This document shows positions 1 to 8,301 of a DNA stretch of 64,000 nucleotides, piece after piece. The stretch comes from Jiangella anatolica (GTDB taxonomy: Bacteria > Actinomycetota > Actinomycetes > Jiangellales > Jiangellaceae), in contig NZ_POTW01000020.1 of NCBI RefSeq assembly GCF_003236295.1, positions 1 through 64,000 of the forward strand. Reading direction: 5' to 3'. Position 1 is the stretch's first letter, and each line of letters starts with the position of its first letter. A program made the position numbers and the translations under genes. The notes beneath the pieces were generated by a model, which searched no databases, was not told the DNA's origin, and was given only the letters and a program-made list of their open reading frames with translations.

Positions 1-120
1 CTCACCCAGGCCGACCTCGACACCGTCGCCGACCAACTCAACACCCGCCCCCGCCACACCCTGAACTGGCAGACTCCAGCCCAGCGGCTCAACCAGCTGC
101 TCGTTGCAACCACCACTTGA
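1..120 (+). mobile_element. 3' end of an IS30-family transposase gene
   Basis: The window opens inside a reading frame that ends with TGA at 118-120. Its last 39 codons read [20 protein letters not shown] near the end, which matches the C-terminal motif of IS30-family DDE transposases (L-N-x-R-P-R-x-T-L-x-W-x-T-P). Only this tail is visible, so whether the element is intact cannot be judged. The right terminal inverted repeat should lie in roughly 121-140, just before a 19-bp repeat (138-156) that also occurs at 58205-58223. Known family behaviour: cut-out-paste-in transposition through a DDE catalytic triad, which is outside the window. Confidence 0.8.
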
Positions 121-137
121 GCCTGCCCAGGGCGACC

Positions 138-156
138 CAGAAGGTTGATGATCATG
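138..156. repeat. 19-bp dispersed repeat, half of the terminator palindrome at 58170-58223
   Basis: The sequence cagaaggttgatgatcatg is identical to the right arm of the perfect inverted repeat found at 58205-58223. Here only one arm is present, directly after the IS30 transposase tail. The simplest reading is that an IS30-type element landed in or next to a copy of this terminator-like palindrome and that the other arm lies beyond the left end of the element. This is inference; the left flank is not in the window. Confidence 0.6.
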
Positions 157-170
157 GGAGGACGGGGCGT

Positions 171-629
171 ATGGGCGATACTGGCGGCATGGGCGTCGAC
201 GTCGTGACCGAGGTCGTCATCGCCAGGCCGCCGGACGAGGTCGCTGCCTACGCCGGCGACCCGTCGAACGCGCCCGAGTGGTACGCGAACATCGACTCGG
301 TGCACTGGCAGACCCCGCCGCCGGTGGGCGTGGGATCGCGACTGGACTTCGTCGCCCGGTTCCTCGGCCGGACGCTCGCCTACACCTACGAGGTCGTCGA
401 GCACGGCCCGGGGCGTCTGGTCATGCGGACGGCGCAGGGACCGTTCCCGATGGAGACGACCTACACGTGGGAGCCCGCGGGCGACGGCGGGACCCGCATG
501 ACGCTGCGCAACCGTGGTGAGCCGGCCGGGTTCGCCAAGGTCGCCGGCCCGGTGCTGGCGGCGGCGATGCGGCGCGCGAACGAGAAGGACCTCGCCCGGC
601 TCAAGCGGCTGCTCGAAGCCGGCCGATGA
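171..629 (+). CDS. SRPBCC (polyketide cyclase/START-like) family protein
   Basis: A small protein of about 152 residues with the START/SRPBCC layout: an N-terminal strand (VTEVVIARPPDEVAAYAGDP), a central sheet, and a long C-terminal helix (KVAGPVLAAAMRRANEKDLARLKRLLEAG). Members bind hydrophobic ligands in a deep pocket; no specific ligand can be named. I choose ATG 171 because GGGAGG lies 9-14 bases upstream; ATG 189 is an alternative, and a longer TTG frame from 117 would run through the repeat and transposase end. Its stop overlaps the start of the Nudix gene by 4 bases (ATGA), so the two are probably co-translated. Confidence 0.8.
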   Translation: MGDTGGMGVDVVTEVVIARPPDEVAAYAGDPSNAPEWYANIDSVHWQTPPPVGVGSRLDFVARFLGRTLAYTYEVVEHGPGRLVMRTAQGPFPMETTYTWEPAGDGGTRMTLRNRGEPAGFAKVAGPVLAAAMRRANEKDLARLKRLLEAGR

Positions 630-1156
630 CGGACGCTCAGTTCGACGAGGACGTCCGTGCCGAGGGCGAGCCGGAGCGTGAGTTCCACGCCGGTGTCGCC
701 GCACGGCTACCGCGCAAGACCGCGGCCGGCGGGGCGCTGTTCCGCGACGAGGCCGGGCGGATCCTCTTCCTCGAGCCGACCTACAAGCCCACGCTGGAGA
801 TCCCCGGCGGCAACTGCGAGGCCGACGAGTCGCCGCTGCGGGCCTGTTGCCGAGAGGTGCGCGAGGAGCTCGGCGTCGACCTTCCCGTCGGCCGCGCGCT
901 GGTGGTCGACTGGGTCCCGGCCAGCGGCCCCTGGCTCGACAAGATCGTCTTCGTGTTCGACGGCGGCGTGCTGGACGCCGCGACGACCGCCCGCATCACC
1001 GCCGACCCGGTCGAGGTCCGCGGGCTCGTGTTCCTCCCGCTCGACGAGGCAAGTCGCCGGCTCCGTCCGTCGATGGCCCGCCGGCTGGCGACCGCACTGC
1101 TGGCGCTGGAGTCCGGCGAGACCCTGTACGCCGAGTTCGGCCGCCCGGCCGGCTAG
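626..1156 (+). CDS. Nudix hydrolase
   Basis: A 176-residue protein with a perfect Nudix box G-x5-E-x7-REVREELG-V (starting GGNCEADES, around residues 60-83), the metal-binding motif of nucleoside-diphosphate-X hydrolases. The substrate cannot be read from the sequence; related small actinobacterial proteins are housecleaning pyrophosphatases for (d)NTPs, nucleotide sugars or coenzymes. The N-terminal 28 residues are charged and probably not part of the fold. Start ATG 626 overlaps the preceding SRPBCC stop. The stop codon (1154-1156) interlocks with the stop of the convergent gene at 1153, leaving no room for a terminator between them. Confidence 0.88.
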   Translation: MTDAQFDEDVRAEGEPEREFHAGVAARLPRKTAAGGALFRDEAGRILFLEPTYKPTLEIPGGNCEADESPLRACCREVREELGVDLPVGRALVVDWVPASGPWLDKIVFVFDGGVLDAATTARITADPVEVRGLVFLPLDEASRRLRPSMARRLATALLALESGETLYAEFGRPAG

Positions 1157-2193
1157 GACGTGGGCGTCCGCGCCACGTGGACGTCGAACGCGCTGGGCGC
1201 GGTGGTCCGGGCGTAGGTGAACAGCGTGGCGTCCAGGCTGATGTCGCCGGGGAACACGTCCTGCCCGAACTCGTACGTCGCGACGTCGGCGCCGGTCAGC
1301 GTGCTGGTGAAGGTCAGCGTCCGGCGCGGCGCGACGAGCCGGTGGGTGAGCGCCAGCGTGCCGTCGTCGGTCACGTCGGACACGCCGTCGTAGAGGTCCA
1401 GGTCGAGCGAGCGCTGCACGGCGCCGCTCGGCATGCTCACCAGCCGGATCCCGGTGGGCACACCGGGCAGGATGCGCTTGGTCCACAGCCCGGCGCCGTC
1501 CGGCGTCCAGCGGACCAGCAGGTTGCCGTCGGCCAGCGACAGCGTGGAGGCCCAGGTGTCGGTGCGGAACACCCGCACTCCGGGGACCGCGCGACCGTCG
1601 GCCACGACGCGGTCGTTGGCGGCGAGGAACCGCCCGTCCGGCGAGAAGCGCACCCCGGCCGTCGTGGCGGGCACGGTCAGCAGCCTGACGCGGGCGCCGT
1701 CGGACACCCGGTGGACGTGTACCTGGCCGCCGCGTTCGTAGGACCGGGCGTCCATCGCCGCGATGGTCTGCCCGTCCGGCGCGAAGTGCAGGCTGTCCAG
1801 CTCCCGGGCGGCCGACGTCGGGATGGACCGCACCAGCGCGCCGGTCGAGACCCGGTAGAGGCGGATCGTCCGCACGGTCGCCCCGGAACTGGTGTCGGTG
1901 ACGGTGGCGGCGATGGTCTGGTTGTCCGCCGACAGCGCCACGGCGTGGAACTTGAACGGGCTGGTCACGACGCGGACGACGGCGCCGGTGCCGGCCTGAC
2001 GGAGCTCGAGGCGACCCCCGGCGGCGGTGTTCCCGGCGGACAGGACGAGGGTCCCGTCGTCGGAGAAGAGCGCCCAGGACTGGCCGGGGGCGGTCCAGGC
2101 CTCGGTGGGGGTCGTGGCGACGGCCGGAGTGCTCTGGCCCGCGAGCGCGACGGCGACCGCGATCATCAGGGGAATCAGACGACGGAGGATCAT
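1153..2193 (-). CDS. Secreted WD40/TolB-like beta-propeller protein
   Basis: A 346-residue protein with a Sec signal peptide (MILRR followed by a hydrophobic core, likely cleaved after AVA near residue 26). The mature part holds at least five WD40-like PD40 units of the form FSPDGxxLAA (FSDDGTLVLSA, LSADNQTIAAT, FAPDGQTIAAM, FSPDGRFLAAN, WTPDGAGLWT), which fold as propeller blades. No catalytic residues are recognised, so the role is unknown; it may be a scaffold or ligand-binding partner. It starts one base after the phytase gene ends on the same strand, with GGAGG just upstream, so both are likely exported products of one transcript. Confidence 0.8.
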   Translation of the reverse strand: MILRRLIPLMIAVAVALAGQSTPAVATTPTEAWTAPGQSWALFSDDGTLVLSAGNTAAGGRLELRQAGTGAVVRVVTSPFKFHAVALSADNQTIAATVTDTSSGATVRTIRLYRVSTGALVRSIPTSAARELDSLHFAPDGQTIAAMDARSYERGGQVHVHRVSDGARVRLLTVPATTAGVRFSPDGRFLAANDRVVADGRAVPGVRVFRTDTWASTLSLADGNLLVRWTPDGAGLWTKRILPGVPTGIRLVSMPSGAVQRSLDLDLYDGVSDVTDDGTLALTHRLVAPRRTLTFTSTLTGADVATYEFGQDVFPGDISLDATLFTYARTTAPSAFDVHVARTPTS

Positions 2194-2194
2194 G

Positions 2195-3493
2195 TCAGTA
2201 CCTCGGATCGTTGCCGGGTTCGGTGCTGATCTTCAGGTCGAGCGCGTCGGCCACCTGGCCCCAGTCGACGTAGGAGAAGTTGGTGGCGTCGCGCTCGGGG
2301 TCGGTGCCGGGACCGGTCTCCGGCTCGTCGTGGGTGACCAGCAGGCCCTCGCGGTAGTCGCCGACGACGCGGTTGGTGACCGCGAGGCCGTCGGACCCGT
2401 TGACGTCGTCGACGCCGTCGCCCTCGACGCGGAAGGTGCCGAGCGAGCGGTTGTGACCCAGCGTGGAGTAGACGGCGAACCGGTCGTCGCCCTGGCTGGA
2501 GACGATGACGTAGCCGACCCGGCCGCGCCCGTAGTAGACGTCGACGCCCTCCGCGTCGGCGACCAGGTTCGGCCCGCCGAGGCCGGGCTGGTCCGGGTCG
2601 GCCGGGACGCACTCCTCAGTCTCCTGGTCGTACACGTCATGGACGCCGAAGTCGGCGACCGTGTCGATCAGCCGCGGCTCGCCGGAGCCCAGCGGCAGCG
2701 GGATCCGCCACAGGCCGACGTCCTCCTGCGTCGCGTACAGCACACCGGTGCGCTGGTCGACGGCGACGCCTTCCAGTTGCGGCTCGACGCCGGGCTCCTC
2801 GCACGGCGTCCAGGTGCCGCCGCCGGGGAGCGGGAAGCTGCCGGGCAGCTCCAGGTGCTCGACGCCGGTGTAGGCGACGGTGCCGTCGCTCCGCGGAGTG
2901 ATCCGGGCCGTCGCGATCGTCGTGGCGCCCTCCTGCGTGACGACGGCGTACGTCTCGGCCTCGCTGGGCTGCCACACCGCGACGCCGTACGCCGTCTGCT
3001 CGTCGTCGACCGTCGCGCGGTCCGGGCTGAACAGGAACTCCTGCTCCGAAGCCGTGACCTCGCGCAGCGGCGTCGCGGCCCGGGACCCGGCCGGGTCGAT
3101 GGTGAAGAACCGCAGCTGGTCGTTGTACCGGTCCGACACCACCGCGACGTCGACCGTGCGGCCGCCGACGCTCAGCCCGTAGGCGATGTCGACGTTGTTG
3201 TACCGCCCGTCCACGCCGTCGGCGCGCGGCGCCGGTGTCGCCGGCAGCGACTGCAGCTCACGCGAGTCCAGGTCGTAGACGCGCAGCCCGCCCTCCTTCG
3301 CCGTCACGACGACGATCGACCGGTCCGAGCGGCTCGGATGCACCCAGATCGCCGGGTCGTCGCCGGACGCGTTCCCGCCCTCATCGTCGTCGTACAGCAC
3401 GGGCGTCTCGTTGTCCGTGGTGACGACGTCGGGCTGCGGCACGAGCGCGAAGAGGAGCGGGGCGACGGCGGCGAGGGCGGCGGATCGGCGCAT
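2195..3493 (-). CDS. Secreted beta-propeller phytase (3-phytase)
   Basis: A 432-residue protein with a signal peptide (MRRSAALAAVAPLLFALVPQ). It shows the hallmark motifs of the beta-propeller phytase family: DDPAIWVHP (near residue 45), NNVDIAYG, EGVAVDQRTGVLYATQED, and the acidic EGVDVYYG and NGSDGLAVTN segments that ligate calcium and phosphate. Family activity is Ca2+-dependent removal of phosphate from myo-inositol hexakisphosphate, outside the cell. Start ATG at 3493 is chosen because the signal peptide begins there. It heads a two-gene unit with the downstream propeller protein and diverges from yaaA, suggesting phosphate scavenging; no PHO box was recognised. Confidence 0.88.
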   Translation of the reverse strand: MRRSAALAAVAPLLFALVPQPDVVTTDNETPVLYDDDEGGNASGDDPAIWVHPSRSDRSIVVVTAKEGGLRVYDLDSRELQSLPATPAPRADGVDGRYNNVDIAYGLSVGGRTVDVAVVSDRYNDQLRFFTIDPAGSRAATPLREVTASEQEFLFSPDRATVDDEQTAYGVAVWQPSEAETYAVVTQEGATTIATARITPRSDGTVAYTGVEHLELPGSFPLPGGGTWTPCEEPGVEPQLEGVAVDQRTGVLYATQEDVGLWRIPLPLGSGEPRLIDTVADFGVHDVYDQETEECVPADPDQPGLGGPNLVADAEGVDVYYGRGRVGYVIVSSQGDDRFAVYSTLGHNRSLGTFRVEGDGVDDVNGSDGLAVTNRVVGDYREGLLVTHDEPETGPGTDPERDATNFSYVDWGQVADALDLKISTEPGNDPRY

Positions 3494-3580
3494 GATCGGG
3501 AGCCTGCTCCCGCAATCTTGCCGCCCGCGTGGCCGGTGAGCGAACGGTCGGCGAACACGTCCGGTCCTACGCTGGTCAAC

Positions 3581-4333
3581 GTGCTGATCGTGCTGCCGCC
3601 GTCGGAGACGCAGGCGTGGCCGGAGAGCGGCGCCGGCCTCGACCTGGCGGGGCTGTCGTTCCCCGAGCTGACGTCCGCGCGCGGGCAGGTGCTCGACGCG
3701 ATGGTGCGGACGAGCCGGCTGCCGGACGCGGTGCGCCGGCTGGATGCGCCGGCCGGTGCGGCGGCGGAGGTCGCCCGCAACGTGGGGGTGTGGACGGCGC
3801 CCACCGTCGCGGCCGGGCGCCTGTACCGGGGGGTGCTGTACGCGGCGTTCGACCCGGCGACGTTGGCCAGGGAGGCGGCGCGGCGAGTGGTCATCGTGTC
3901 GTCGCTGTTCGGGGCGTTGCGCCTGAGCGATCGGGTGCCCGCGTACCGGCTGGGAATCTGCGCGCGTCTGGACGGGCTGGAGGCGCCGGGGCTGGAGGCG
4001 TTCTGGCGCGGCCGGCTCGGCCCGGTGCTGACGGACGCGGCCGGCGACGGCGTCGTCGTCGACCTGAGATCGAGCAGCTACACGCCGGTGTGGCGGCCGG
4101 GGCCGGAGCTGGCCGGGCGCTGGGTGCTGCTGCGCGTGCCCGGCTCGCCGCATGCCGCCAAGGCCGCCCGCGGCCGGGTCGCCCGGCTGCTCAGCGAGGA
4201 GCCGGAGGAACCGCGCGACGTGACAGAGGTGGCGGCCGTCGTGGGCGCGGCATTCGACGTCGAGCTGCACGCGCCGGCACGGGCGCGGGCGCCGTGGATG
4301 CTGGACGTGCGAGCGGTGGCGCCGGTTCGGTGA
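3581..4333 (+). CDS. yaaA: YaaA family peroxide-stress protein (UPF0246/DUF328)
   Basis: A 250-residue protein starting MLIVLPPSETQ and containing family-typical stretches LPPSETK-like at the N-terminus, RLYRGVLYAAFDP, VSSLFGALRLSDRVPAYRLG and VVDLRSSSYTPVW. YaaA proteins in E. coli lower intracellular free iron under H2O2 stress and bind DNA; biochemical activity remains poorly defined. GTG 3581 is the start; a TACGCT -10-like box lies 7 bases before it with no Shine-Dalgarno, so the mRNA may be leaderless. The last about 30 codons were tandemly duplicated downstream (see 4230-4680). Confidence 0.85.
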   Translation: MLIVLPPSETQAWPESGAGLDLAGLSFPELTSARGQVLDAMVRTSRLPDAVRRLDAPAGAAAEVARNVGVWTAPTVAAGRLYRGVLYAAFDPATLAREAARRVVIVSSLFGALRLSDRVPAYRLGICARLDGLEAPGLEAFWRGRLGPVLTDAAGDGVVVDLRSSSYTPVWRPGPELAGRWVLLRVPGSPHAAKAARGRVARLLSEEPEEPRDVTEVAAVVGAAFDVELHAPARARAPWMLDVRAVAPVR

Positions 4334-4680
4334 GCTGCACGACCGCGTGAATTTCGGCGACCGTTGCGGTAGGTGGACCCCGCCCGGCTGGGTGGGTCAC
4401 CCAACCCTACGGGCGGGCACCGACAGTGGCGATCGCGGCGGCCGTGGTGGGGACGGCGTTCGACGTCGAGCAGCACGCGCGGCGGCGCGGGGCGCGGGCC
4501 CCGTGGGTGCTGGACGGCGGCCGGTGGCGCCGAGCCGGTGAGCTGCAGGCCGCGTGACTTTCGGCGACCGGTGGTGGTAGGTGGACCCCGTCCGGCTGGG
4601 TGGGTCACCCAACCCTATGGGCGGGCACCGACAGTGGCGTGCGTGGCGACCGTGGCGGCCGCCACGAACGCGGCAACCGG
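4230..4680 (+). repeat. Tandem duplication of the yaaA 3' end plus its downstream palindrome (about 207-bp unit, 2 copies and a fragment)
   Basis: The segment starting with GGCGGCCGT at 4231 recurs at 4437, and the GC-rich palindrome GGTGGGTCAC at 4391 recurs at 4599, i.e. a unit of 206-208 bp. The second copy still encodes a diverged version of the YaaA C-terminus (AAAVVGTAFDVEQHARRRGA, then RAPWVLDGGRWRRAGELQAA) ending in TGA near 4555, but has no start. A third, shorter and more diverged copy begins near 4645. The palindrome (GGGT-C-ACCC core) at 4390-4409 and 4598-4617 may act as terminator. The rest of 4334-4802 shows no convincing gene. Confidence 0.75.
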
Positions 4681-4802
4681 CGACGGCGGATGCGGAGGCG
4701 ACGGCCGTTGAGCGGCGTCGGGTGAGCGGCGTGGGCAGCCGGTCACGGCCGCCGGCACCGGCCGAGCGCCGGCGGTTGCATCACCAGCGACGAGCGTCCG
4801 GG

Positions 4803-5759
4803 TCAGGCGAGCAGGAACGTCCGCAGCGCGGCGCGCAGCCGCTCGTCGTCGGCGGCCTGGTCCGGGTACTCGGTGTGGCCGGCGCCCAGCACCACCAGTT
4901 GCTTCGGGCCGGGGATCGCGTTGTGGACGGCGAACTGGCCGGGAGGCGGGACGGCGGGGTCCCAGAGCGCCGGTGCCACCAGCATCGGGATCCGCAGCCG
5001 CCGCGCCGCCGTCGCCGCGTCGAAGAACCGCAGCACCTCGCGCGCCTCCGGATGCCGGGCGACGTGCTGACGGACGGCCTCGCCGCTGCCGGTGCACGGC
5101 ATCGTGAGGCGCAGGTCGTGGTTGCCGAAGCTGGGCACCGTCAGCGCGCCGCGGTCGAACCGGTCGTCCCAGGGCAGCGCCAGCGCGCCGATCCCGCCGC
5201 CGAAGCTGGCGCCGGCATGACCGACCCGGGACAGCGACGGCACCAGCGTCAGCAGCGCTGACGCAGCGCACCAGACGTCGGCGACGCTGCCGCCGTGCAC
5301 GTACGTGTCGCGCGACCCGATCCCGTGCAGCACGTGCTCGGCGCCGACGGCCGGGATGCCGGGGACCAGACCGCGCGACGGCAGCCCGCGCGACGCGGCG
5401 AAGAGGACGGCGGCGCCGGGCAGCGCGAGGTCCTCGTCGGGCTCGTCCCGGCCGCCGTAGCCGTGCCCAACGACGACAGCGCGCGAGACGACGCCGTCCG
5501 GCGGCAGCCACAGCCAGCCGCCCAGCCGCACGCCGTCGAGGGAGGTGAACTCGGCGTCGTGCCAGCCGGGACGCCCGGGCACCGGCCGGACGACCGGCTC
5601 CGGGTCGACCGCGAGCGCCCGCGCGTACAGCGCCGTCCAGAACTCGGCGAACCCGTCCGGCTCGTCCGGCGCCCCGGCGGCCAGCAGCGCGTCGAGGTCG
5701 TAGCCGTAGGTCGCGTCGAAGGCGTCCGGACCGAACCACGTGTCGTATGGGGTGCGCAC
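4803..5759 (-). CDS. Acetylxylan esterase (AXE1)-like alpha/beta hydrolase
   Basis: A 318-residue protein of the AXE1/cephalosporin-C deacetylase type. Visible elements: an N-terminal DLDALLA...FWTALYARAL helix pair, the oxyanion region VVVGHGYGGR, a nucleophile elbow GASFGGG with Ser near residue 185, an acidic ALWDPAVPPPGQFAVHNAIPG segment, and a late catalytic His in GAGHTEYP. Family enzymes remove acetyl groups from xylo-oligosaccharides or other small esters; no signal peptide is present, so it acts in the cytoplasm on imported sugars. GTG 5759 lies 11 bases after the LacI gene stop on the same strand, so the repressor and esterase form one transcript, opposite the ABC importer and GH2 gene. 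Confidence 0.82.
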   Translation of the reverse strand: MRTPYDTWFGPDAFDATYGYDLDALLAAGAPDEPDGFAEFWTALYARALAVDPEPVVRPVPGRPGWHDAEFTSLDGVRLGGWLWLPPDGVVSRAVVVGHGYGGRDEPDEDLALPGAAVLFAASRGLPSRGLVPGIPAVGAEHVLHGIGSRDTYVHGGSVADVWCAASALLTLVPSLSRVGHAGASFGGGIGALALPWDDRFDRGALTVPSFGNHDLRLTMPCTGSGEAVRQHVARHPEAREVLRFFDAATAARRLRIPMLVAPALWDPAVPPPGQFAVHNAIPGPKQLVVLGAGHTEYPDQAADDERLRAALRTFLLA

Positions 5760-5770
5760 GGTTCGCGACC

Positions 5771-6799
5771 CTAGCCGGTGCGGTCCGCGACCCGGGTGCT
5801 GTCCCGCTCGATCAGCGTGTGCGGGACGACGATCTGGGTGGCCGGGCGGTCCGGCTCCTCGATCCGCCGGACCAGCTGCTCCAGCGCCTTGGTCGCGATG
5901 ACGTCCTTGTCCAGGGCGACGGTGCTCAGCGACGGGATCGCGTACCGGCCCTCCTCGATGTCGTCGATGCCGACGATCGCGACGTCGTCGGGGATGCGCC
6001 GGCCGGCGTCCTGGACCGCCCGCATCGCGCCCATCGCGAGCAGGTCGGAGTAGCAGAAGATCGCGTCCGGCGGAGTGTCCAGCGTGAGCAGCCGGCGGGC
6101 CGCGTCGTAGCCGTTGCGGCGGTGGTACTGCGCGGCCGGCACGACGAGGTCGTCGTCGGGCTGGAGGCCGGCGTCGGCCAGCGCGCGCAGGTAGCCGGCG
6201 GTGCGCTGCCGGGGCGTGCGGTACGTCTCGCGCGGCTGCACGCCGACGGCGGCGATGCGGCGCCGTCCGGTCGCGACCAGGTGCGTCGTGGCCTCGTGTG
6301 CGGCCCGCTCGTTGTCGATGGCGATGTGGTCGAACCGGCCGGTGAACGTGTGCTCGCCGAGCAGGATCATCGGCAGGACGGTGGCAGCGTCGATGCCGTC
6401 GATCTCGTCCTGCGTGACCAACGGGCTGAACAGGATGCCGTCGAAGAGCATGGTGCGATCGCTGCCGGTGAGCAGCTGCCGCTCCCGTTCGTGGTCGTGC
6501 CCGGTCTGGTCGATCATCACCCGGTAGCCGTGCGCCGACGCGACGTCGATGACCGCCCGGGCCAGCTCGCTGAAGTAGGGGACGTCGATCTCGGGGACGA
6601 TCAGCGCGAGCAGGCCGGTGCGCCCAGTGCGCAGGTTGCGTGCGACGAGGTTGGGCCGGTAGCCCAGCTCGTCGATGGCGGCCAGGACCCGGCGCCGGAC
6701 GTCGGCGCTGACGTGCGTGTAGTCGTTCACGACGTTCGACACCGTGCGGGGCGACACCTTGGCCAGCCGGGCCACGTCCTTCACGGTGACCTGGCTCAT
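5771..6799 (-). CDS. LacI-family transcriptional repressor of the adjacent glycoside locus
   Basis: 342 residues. The N-terminal helix-turn-helix and hinge are classic (VTVKDVARLAKVSPRTVSNV...YRPNLVARNLRTGRT, residues 4-62), followed by a periplasmic-binding-protein-like sugar domain (LLALIVPEIDVPYFSELARA; GILFSP; DAIFCYSDLLAMGAMRAVQD; DVAIVGIDD). Expected role: repression of the sugar locus, relieved by a sugar inducer. Two palindromic LacI-type sites (6850-6866 and 6880-6895) lie in the gap to the divergent lipoprotein gene, so the protein very likely controls both arms, including itself. Confidence 0.93.
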   Translation of the reverse strand: MSQVTVKDVARLAKVSPRTVSNVVNDYTHVSADVRRRVLAAIDELGYRPNLVARNLRTGRTGLLALIVPEIDVPYFSELARAVIDVASAHGYRVMIDQTGHDHERERQLLTGSDRTMLFDGILFSPLVTQDEIDGIDAATVLPMILLGEHTFTGRFDHIAIDNERAAHEATTHLVATGRRRIAAVGVQPRETYRTPRQRTAGYLRALADAGLQPDDDLVVPAAQYHRRNGYDAARRLLTLDTPPDAIFCYSDLLAMGAMRAVQDAGRRIPDDVAIVGIDDIEEGRYAIPSLSTVALDKDVIATKALEQLVRRIEEPDRPATQIVVPHTLIERDSTRVADRTG

Positions 6800-6849
6800 C
6801 CCCGACCTCCCGCTCGACCGCCGCCGTCCATGATCCCGACAAGGATAGC

Positions 6850-6866
6850 TTTTGCCACGTGGAAAA
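6850..6866. promoter_or_regulatory. LacI-type operator 1
   Basis: ttttgccacgtggaaaa has the symmetric core CCACGTGG flanked by T-run and A-run, as in LacI-family operators with a central CG. It lies between the repressor gene and the lipoprotein gene. Confidence 0.7.
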
Positions 6867-6879
6867 TTGCGCTACATTC

Positions 6880-6895
6880 TTTGCCACGTTGCAAA
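6880..6895. promoter_or_regulatory. LacI-type operator 2
   Basis: tttgccacgttgcaaa has arms TTTGC/GCAAA around CACGTT and shares TTTGCCACGT with operator 1. The two centres are about 30 bp apart, close to three helical turns, which would let two dimers bind the same DNA face. It sits 29 bp before the lipoprotein ATG. Confidence 0.7.
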
Positions 6896-6924
6896 TCTGC
6901 TGGTGGTTCACACAAAGGAGTGTC

Positions 6925-8301
6925 ATGAAGCGCACCCAGCTCCGCCGGCGGGCCGTCGCGGCCGCCGCCGGTCTGACGGCGGTCGTGCTGGCCGCCTGCG
7001 GCCCCGACGTCAGCTCCGGGCCGGAGTCCGGCGGCACCGGCACCGGCCCGTCCGAGGGCACGCTGGCCGCGCCGGACACCGACGCGCCGTCCGGCGAGAT
7101 CACCATCTGGGACCGCTCCGGCGACCTGTTCGAGGTCTTCGACGGCGTCATCGAGCGGTTCAACGAGCGCTACCCCGACATCGTCGTGCACCACGAGGCC
7201 GTCGACATCGACACCAAGCTGCCGACCACGCTGGTCGCCGGCGCCGACGTGCCGGACGGGGTGTTCCTCGACGACGCCAAGGTCGCCGGCCTGTCCGACC
7301 ACTTCTACGACCTGTCGGCCGTGCTGGAGCCGTATCTCGGCGACATCGCCGCGCAGAAGGCCGAGGTCAACACCGTCGACGGGCGCATCTACGGCGTGCC
7401 GTGGGACCTCAACCCCGGCCTGCTCTACTACCGCGCCGACATCCTCGACGAGGCCGGCATCGACCCGGCGTCCATCGAGACCTACGACGACCTGTTCGCC
7501 GCCGCCGAGCAGCTGAAGGCGGCCCGGCCGGACGCCGCGCCGATCCATCTGGAGAAGGAGCCGTTCCTCGGCCAGCTCTGGCTGGAGATGTTCGCCAGCC
7601 AGCTGGGCACCAGCCTGGCCGACGAGGACGGCGAGCTGCGGCTGGACTCGCCCGAGTACCTGCAGATCCTCACCTGGCTTGACGAGGTGAACAAGGCCGG
7701 CCTCGGCACCCGCGCGGAGTACCTCGGCCCGGCCGACCTCGCGACGCTGGAGAGCGGCCAGCAGGTGTTCGTCCCGTGGGCGATCTGGTGGGACTTCGCG
7801 CCACAGCAGCTGCTGCCGCAGACCACCGGCCAGTGGCGGGCGATGCCGCTGCCGGCGTGGACCGACGGCGGCGCTCGCAGCGGCGCCATGGGCGGGTCGA
7901 GCTTCGTCATCCCGCGCGACGGGCAGAACCCGGAGCTGGCGTGGCTGTTCTACGAGTTCCTGGTGTTCGACCCGGAGGGCTTCCAGGCCGTCTACGGACC
8001 CAACGCGATCTACCCGGACGGCCTCAACACGTCGGTGCCCAGCTACGCGCCGGCGGCCGACCCGGCCACGCCGCTGTTCGGGCCGCTGGCCGCGCTCGGC
8101 GGGCAGGACCTGTGGCCGGTCGCGATCGAGGCCGGTGAGCAGATCCCCGGCGGGACGCCGATCCCGAGCTGGTGGGCCGGCGCCGTGGACTACCTCGGCG
8201 ACAACCTGCAGCGGATGTTCGACGGCGAGCTGACACCGGAGCAGGTGATCGCCGAGTCCACCGAGCAGATCCAGACCAACCTGGTGGACCGCGCGTCGTG
8301 A
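6925..8301 (+). CDS. ABC sugar importer, extracellular substrate-binding lipoprotein
   Basis: 458 residues with a lipoprotein signal ending in the lipobox LAACG (Cys near residue 25), a Gly/Thr/Ser linker, then a type-1 solute-binding fold (ITIWDRSGDLFEVFDGVIER; RIYGVPWDLNPGLLYYRADI; WLDEVNKAGLGT; GAMGGSSFVIPRDG). It captures an oligosaccharide at the outer membrane face and hands it to the two permeases that follow. ATG 6925 has AAAGGAG 5 bases upstream; a longer frame from 6859 would run through the operators. Its stop overlaps the GTG of the first permease. No ATPase is encoded in the locus, so a shared MsiK-type ATPase elsewhere probably energises it. Confidence 0.9.
   Translation: MKRTQLRRRAVAAAAGLTAVVLAACGPDVSSGPESGGTGTGPSEGTLAAPDTDAPSGEITIWDRSGDLFEVFDGVIERFNERYPDIVVHHEAVDIDTKLPTTLVAGADVPDGVFLDDAKVAGLSDHFYDLSAVLEPYLGDIAAQKAEVNTVDGRIYGVPWDLNPGLLYYRADILDEAGIDPASIETYDDLFAAAEQLKAARPDAAPIHLEKEPFLGQLWLEMFASQLGTSLADEDGELRLDSPEYLQILTWLDEVNKAGLGTRAEYLGPADLATLESGQQVFVPWAIWWDFAPQQLLPQTTGQWRAMPLPAWTDGGARSGAMGGSSFVIPRDGQNPELAWLFYEFLVFDPEGFQAVYGPNAIYPDGLNTSVPSYAPAADPATPLFGPLAALGGQDLWPVAIEAGEQIPGGTPIPSWWAGAVDYLGDNLQRMFDGELTPEQVIAESTEQIQTNLVDRAS

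Noticed and set aside
4803-7163. A 786-codon fusion of the esterase and LacI regions on the minus strand
   Set aside because: The part beyond 5759 runs out of frame through the LacI gene, which has its own clear frame and stop at 5771.
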